Assembly: GCA_913055135.1 (NCBI GenBank)
Contig: CAJXJV010000056.1
Span: 1 to 7,853, forward strand
Direction: 5' to 3'
DNA length: 7,853 nucleotides
Source: an uncultured Desulfurobacterium sp.
Lineage (GTDB): Bacteria; Aquificota; Aquificia; Desulfurobacteriales; Desulfurobacteriaceae
Shown: positions 6,649-7,853 of the stretch, piece after piece
How the letters are laid out: each line of letters begins with the position of its first letter
Numbering within the stretch: the stretch's first letter is position 1
Notes under the pieces: model-generated
The model's input: the letters and a program-made list of their open reading frames with translations, nothing else
Databases searched by the model: none
Told to the model about the DNA's origin: nothing
Made by a program: the position numbers and the translations under genes

Positions 6649-7687
6649 GAATCTTCTCCTCGTCGGGAGAGTTGATTACGCCTTTCTCAGTTATTATTCC
6701 CGTTATGTTTTCATGGGGAGTAATATCGAAGGCAGGATTCTTTACCTTTGCACCGTAGGGAGCAATTCTACAATCCTTACAGTGACAGCAGAGGATTTCA
6801 TCCGGGTTCCTCTCCTCAATTGGTATCTCTTTTCCGCTTCTCAGGGAAAGGTCAAAAGTTGAAGTTGGAGCAGCTACATAGAAAGGAATTCCATGTTCTT
6901 TTGCCAGAACAGAGAGGGAGTAAGTTCCAATTTTGTTGGCAGTATCACCATTCAGAGCAATCCTGTCCGCTCCAACAATAATACAGGTAATCTCTCCAAG
7001 AGACATAAAATAGCCTGCCATGTTGTCGGTTATGAGGTAGTAAGGAATCCCTTCTTGCTGGAGCTCCCAGGCGGTAAGTCTTGCTCCCTGAAGGTAGGGT
7101 CTTGTTTCATCAACATATACAACAATATCCTTACCCGATTCCACTGCTGCTCTTATTACCCCGAGAGCCGTTCCATATCCAGCAGTAGCCAGAGCTCCAG
7201 TATTACAGTGGGTTAGAATAACCTCTCTGGAACTAAGGAGCTCAGCTCCGTAGTAGCCTATTTTCTTGTTGGTTTCAATATCCTGTCTCTCTATGTTTAT
7301 CGCTTCCGTTTCGAGAGCTGCAACGATATCTTCTTCTTTGAATCCCGCCTGAACAATTCTCTTCATCCTCTTTAAAGCCCAGAAAAGATTTACAGCTGTG
7401 GGTCTTGTTGCAGCAAGTCTGTTTATAATGAACTCCAATTTTGCCTTAAAATCGACAAAACTTTTTGCCTCCTTCAAAACCTCTCTCGCACCAAGAGTAA
7501 CTCCATAAGCTGCAACAACGCCGATAGCTGGAGCTCCTCTTACAACCATCTGCTCTATGGCTTGAGCAACACACTCGTAATCTTTACACTCAATCCACTC
7601 TTCTTTAAGGGGGAGTTCCCTCTGATCAAGGAGCAAAAGAGATTCTCCAGTCCACTTCAGAGGTCTGATATCCCTGATTTTTGCCAT
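6629..7687 (-). CDS. mtnA: S-methyl-5-thioribose-1-phosphate isomerase
   Basis: MtnA converts methylthioribose-1-phosphate to methylthioribulose-1-phosphate in methionine salvage. The product has 352 residues, normal for the family. Visible motifs are RGAPAIG (50-56), THCNTGALATAGYGTALG (159-176) with the catalytic cysteine C161, GADRIALNGDTANKIGT (239-255) with the catalytic aspartate D241, and the C-terminal NPAFDITPHENITGIITEKG (317-336). ATG at 7685-7687 is preferred because GAGG (7694-7697) lies six bases upstream and the gene then starts one base after the preceding stop. A TTG 33 bases earlier would only add residues lying in the previous gene. Oddity: residues 300-306 read CCHCKDC where related proteins usually have a glycine-rich turn. 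Related eIF2B-like and ribose-1,5-bisphosphate isomerases are less likely given the close motif match. Confidence 0.95.
   Translation of the reverse strand: MAKIRDIRPLKWTGESLLLLDQRELPLKEEWIECKDYECVAQAIEQMVVRGAPAIGVVAAYGVTLGAREVLKEAKSFVDFKAKLEFIINRLAATRPTAVNLFWALKRMKRIVQAGFKEEDIVAALETEAINIERQDIETNKKIGYYGAELLSSREVILTHCNTGALATAGYGTALGVIRAAVESGKDIVVYVDETRPYLQGARLTAWELQQEGIPYYLITDNMAGYFMSLGEITCIIVGADRIALNGDTANKIGTYSLSVLAKEHGIPFYVAAPTSTFDLSLRSGKEIPIEERNPDEILCCHCKDCRIAPYGAKVKNPAFDITPHENITGIITEKGVINSPDEEKILEFFQE
6656..6661 (-). promoter_or_regulatory. Ribosome binding site that fixes the gspK TTG start
   Basis: GAGGAG on the minus strand lies inside the last codons of mtnA, seven bases before the TTG at 6646-6648. 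It supports this start, which gives a complete type IV prepilin leader and implies coupled translation with mtnA. Confidence 0.75.
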
Positions 7688-7688
7688 A

Positions 7689-7853
7689 TTAAACCTCAAC
7701 GATTTCGAAATTTTCTCCAAAAAGCTCCCTTAAAACTTTAATAGCTTTCTCTTTCTCTTCCGGAGACTGGAAGAATAGCTTTAGTTCTCTACGCTTCAGA
7801 GCTCTATCTGCTGCCTCAGCAAGCCCTTTCTTAGCTTCTTCAAGGTTTTCTAC
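7689..7853 (-). CDS. C-terminal 54 residues of an unidentified protein (5' end outside window)
   Basis: An open frame enters from the right edge and ends at TAA (7689-7691), one base before the mtnA ATG. The visible tail is helical and charged (EEAKKGLAEAADRALKRREL), followed by KLFFQSPEEKEKAIKVLREL and a final FGENFEIVEV. The strand-helix-strand pattern with FG near the end loosely recalls the small C-terminal domain of DNA polymerase III tau/gamma subunits, but this is too little to name it. One-base spacing places it in the same transcription unit as mtnA. Confidence 0.7.
   Translation of the reverse strand, partial: VENLEEAKKGLAEAADRALKRRELKLFFQSPEEKEKAIKVLRELFGENFEIVEV

Noticed and set aside
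7688..7720. Eleven-residue N-terminal extension of MtnA from a TTG at 7718-7720
   Set aside because: It overlaps the preceding reading frame and has no supporting ribosome site; ATG at 7685-7687 has GAGG at good spacing and matches family length.
1..7853. CRISPR arrays, insertion sequences, tRNA or rRNA genes
   Set aside because: No spaced repeats of the right size, terminal inverted repeats, transposase motifs or RNA gene signatures were seen; genes cover nearly the whole window.

Overview
This 7.85 kb window carries a dense, entirely minus-strand gene set with short gaps and overlapping start/stop codons. Base composition is moderately AT-rich, and TTG and GTG start codons are used freely. 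An mtnA gene, a GspN-containing type II secretion (T2SS) cluster, ruvAB and an exported multihaem cytochrome together suggest a thermophilic, respiratory, didermic bacterium. A member of the Desulfurobacteriaceae (Aquificota) would fit, but that placement is inference; no marker gene settles it.

Layout in transcription order, from high to low coordinates. (1) The 3' end of an unidentified gene (7689-7853). (2) mtnA, methylthioribose-1-phosphate isomerase (6629-7687). (3) Four T2SS inner-membrane and pseudopilin genes: gspK (5776-6648), gspL (4538-5779), gspM (3994-4545) and gspN (3239-3997). (4) ruvA (2670-3236) and ruvB (1720-2673), the Holliday-junction branch-migration motor. All of these are separated by at most 2 nt or overlap, so they look like one transcription unit entering from upstream. 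(5) A 120-bp AT-rich gap with a good sigma-70-type promoter. (6) An exported multihaem c-type cytochrome, 1-1599, which runs off the left edge.

The most interesting item is the cytochrome. Its reading frame is broken once, by a TGA at 1177-1179 (codon 141). The same frame then stays open for 392 more codons to the window edge and carries two further CXXCH haem motifs. A GC-rich hairpin starts 12 nt after the UGA and has an AGUU tetraloop beginning 16 nt after it. Its G-U pair occupies the same loop positions as in the GGUC loop of the E. coli fdhF SECIS. Five complete genes nearby end in TGA, so TGA is a genuine stop in this genome. The best reading is a selenocysteine-containing multihaem cytochrome c. 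An automatic annotation would split it into a 140-residue fragment plus an ORF without a start.

How the genes may work together: GspK (pseudopilin), GspL and GspM (inner-membrane platform) and GspN belong to a secretion machine that in several metal-reducing bacteria exports multihaem cytochromes to the cell surface. The neighbouring cytochrome has its own promoter, so a functional link is only a suggestion. mtnA (methionine salvage) and ruvAB (recombination) look like housekeeping genes in the same transcription unit.
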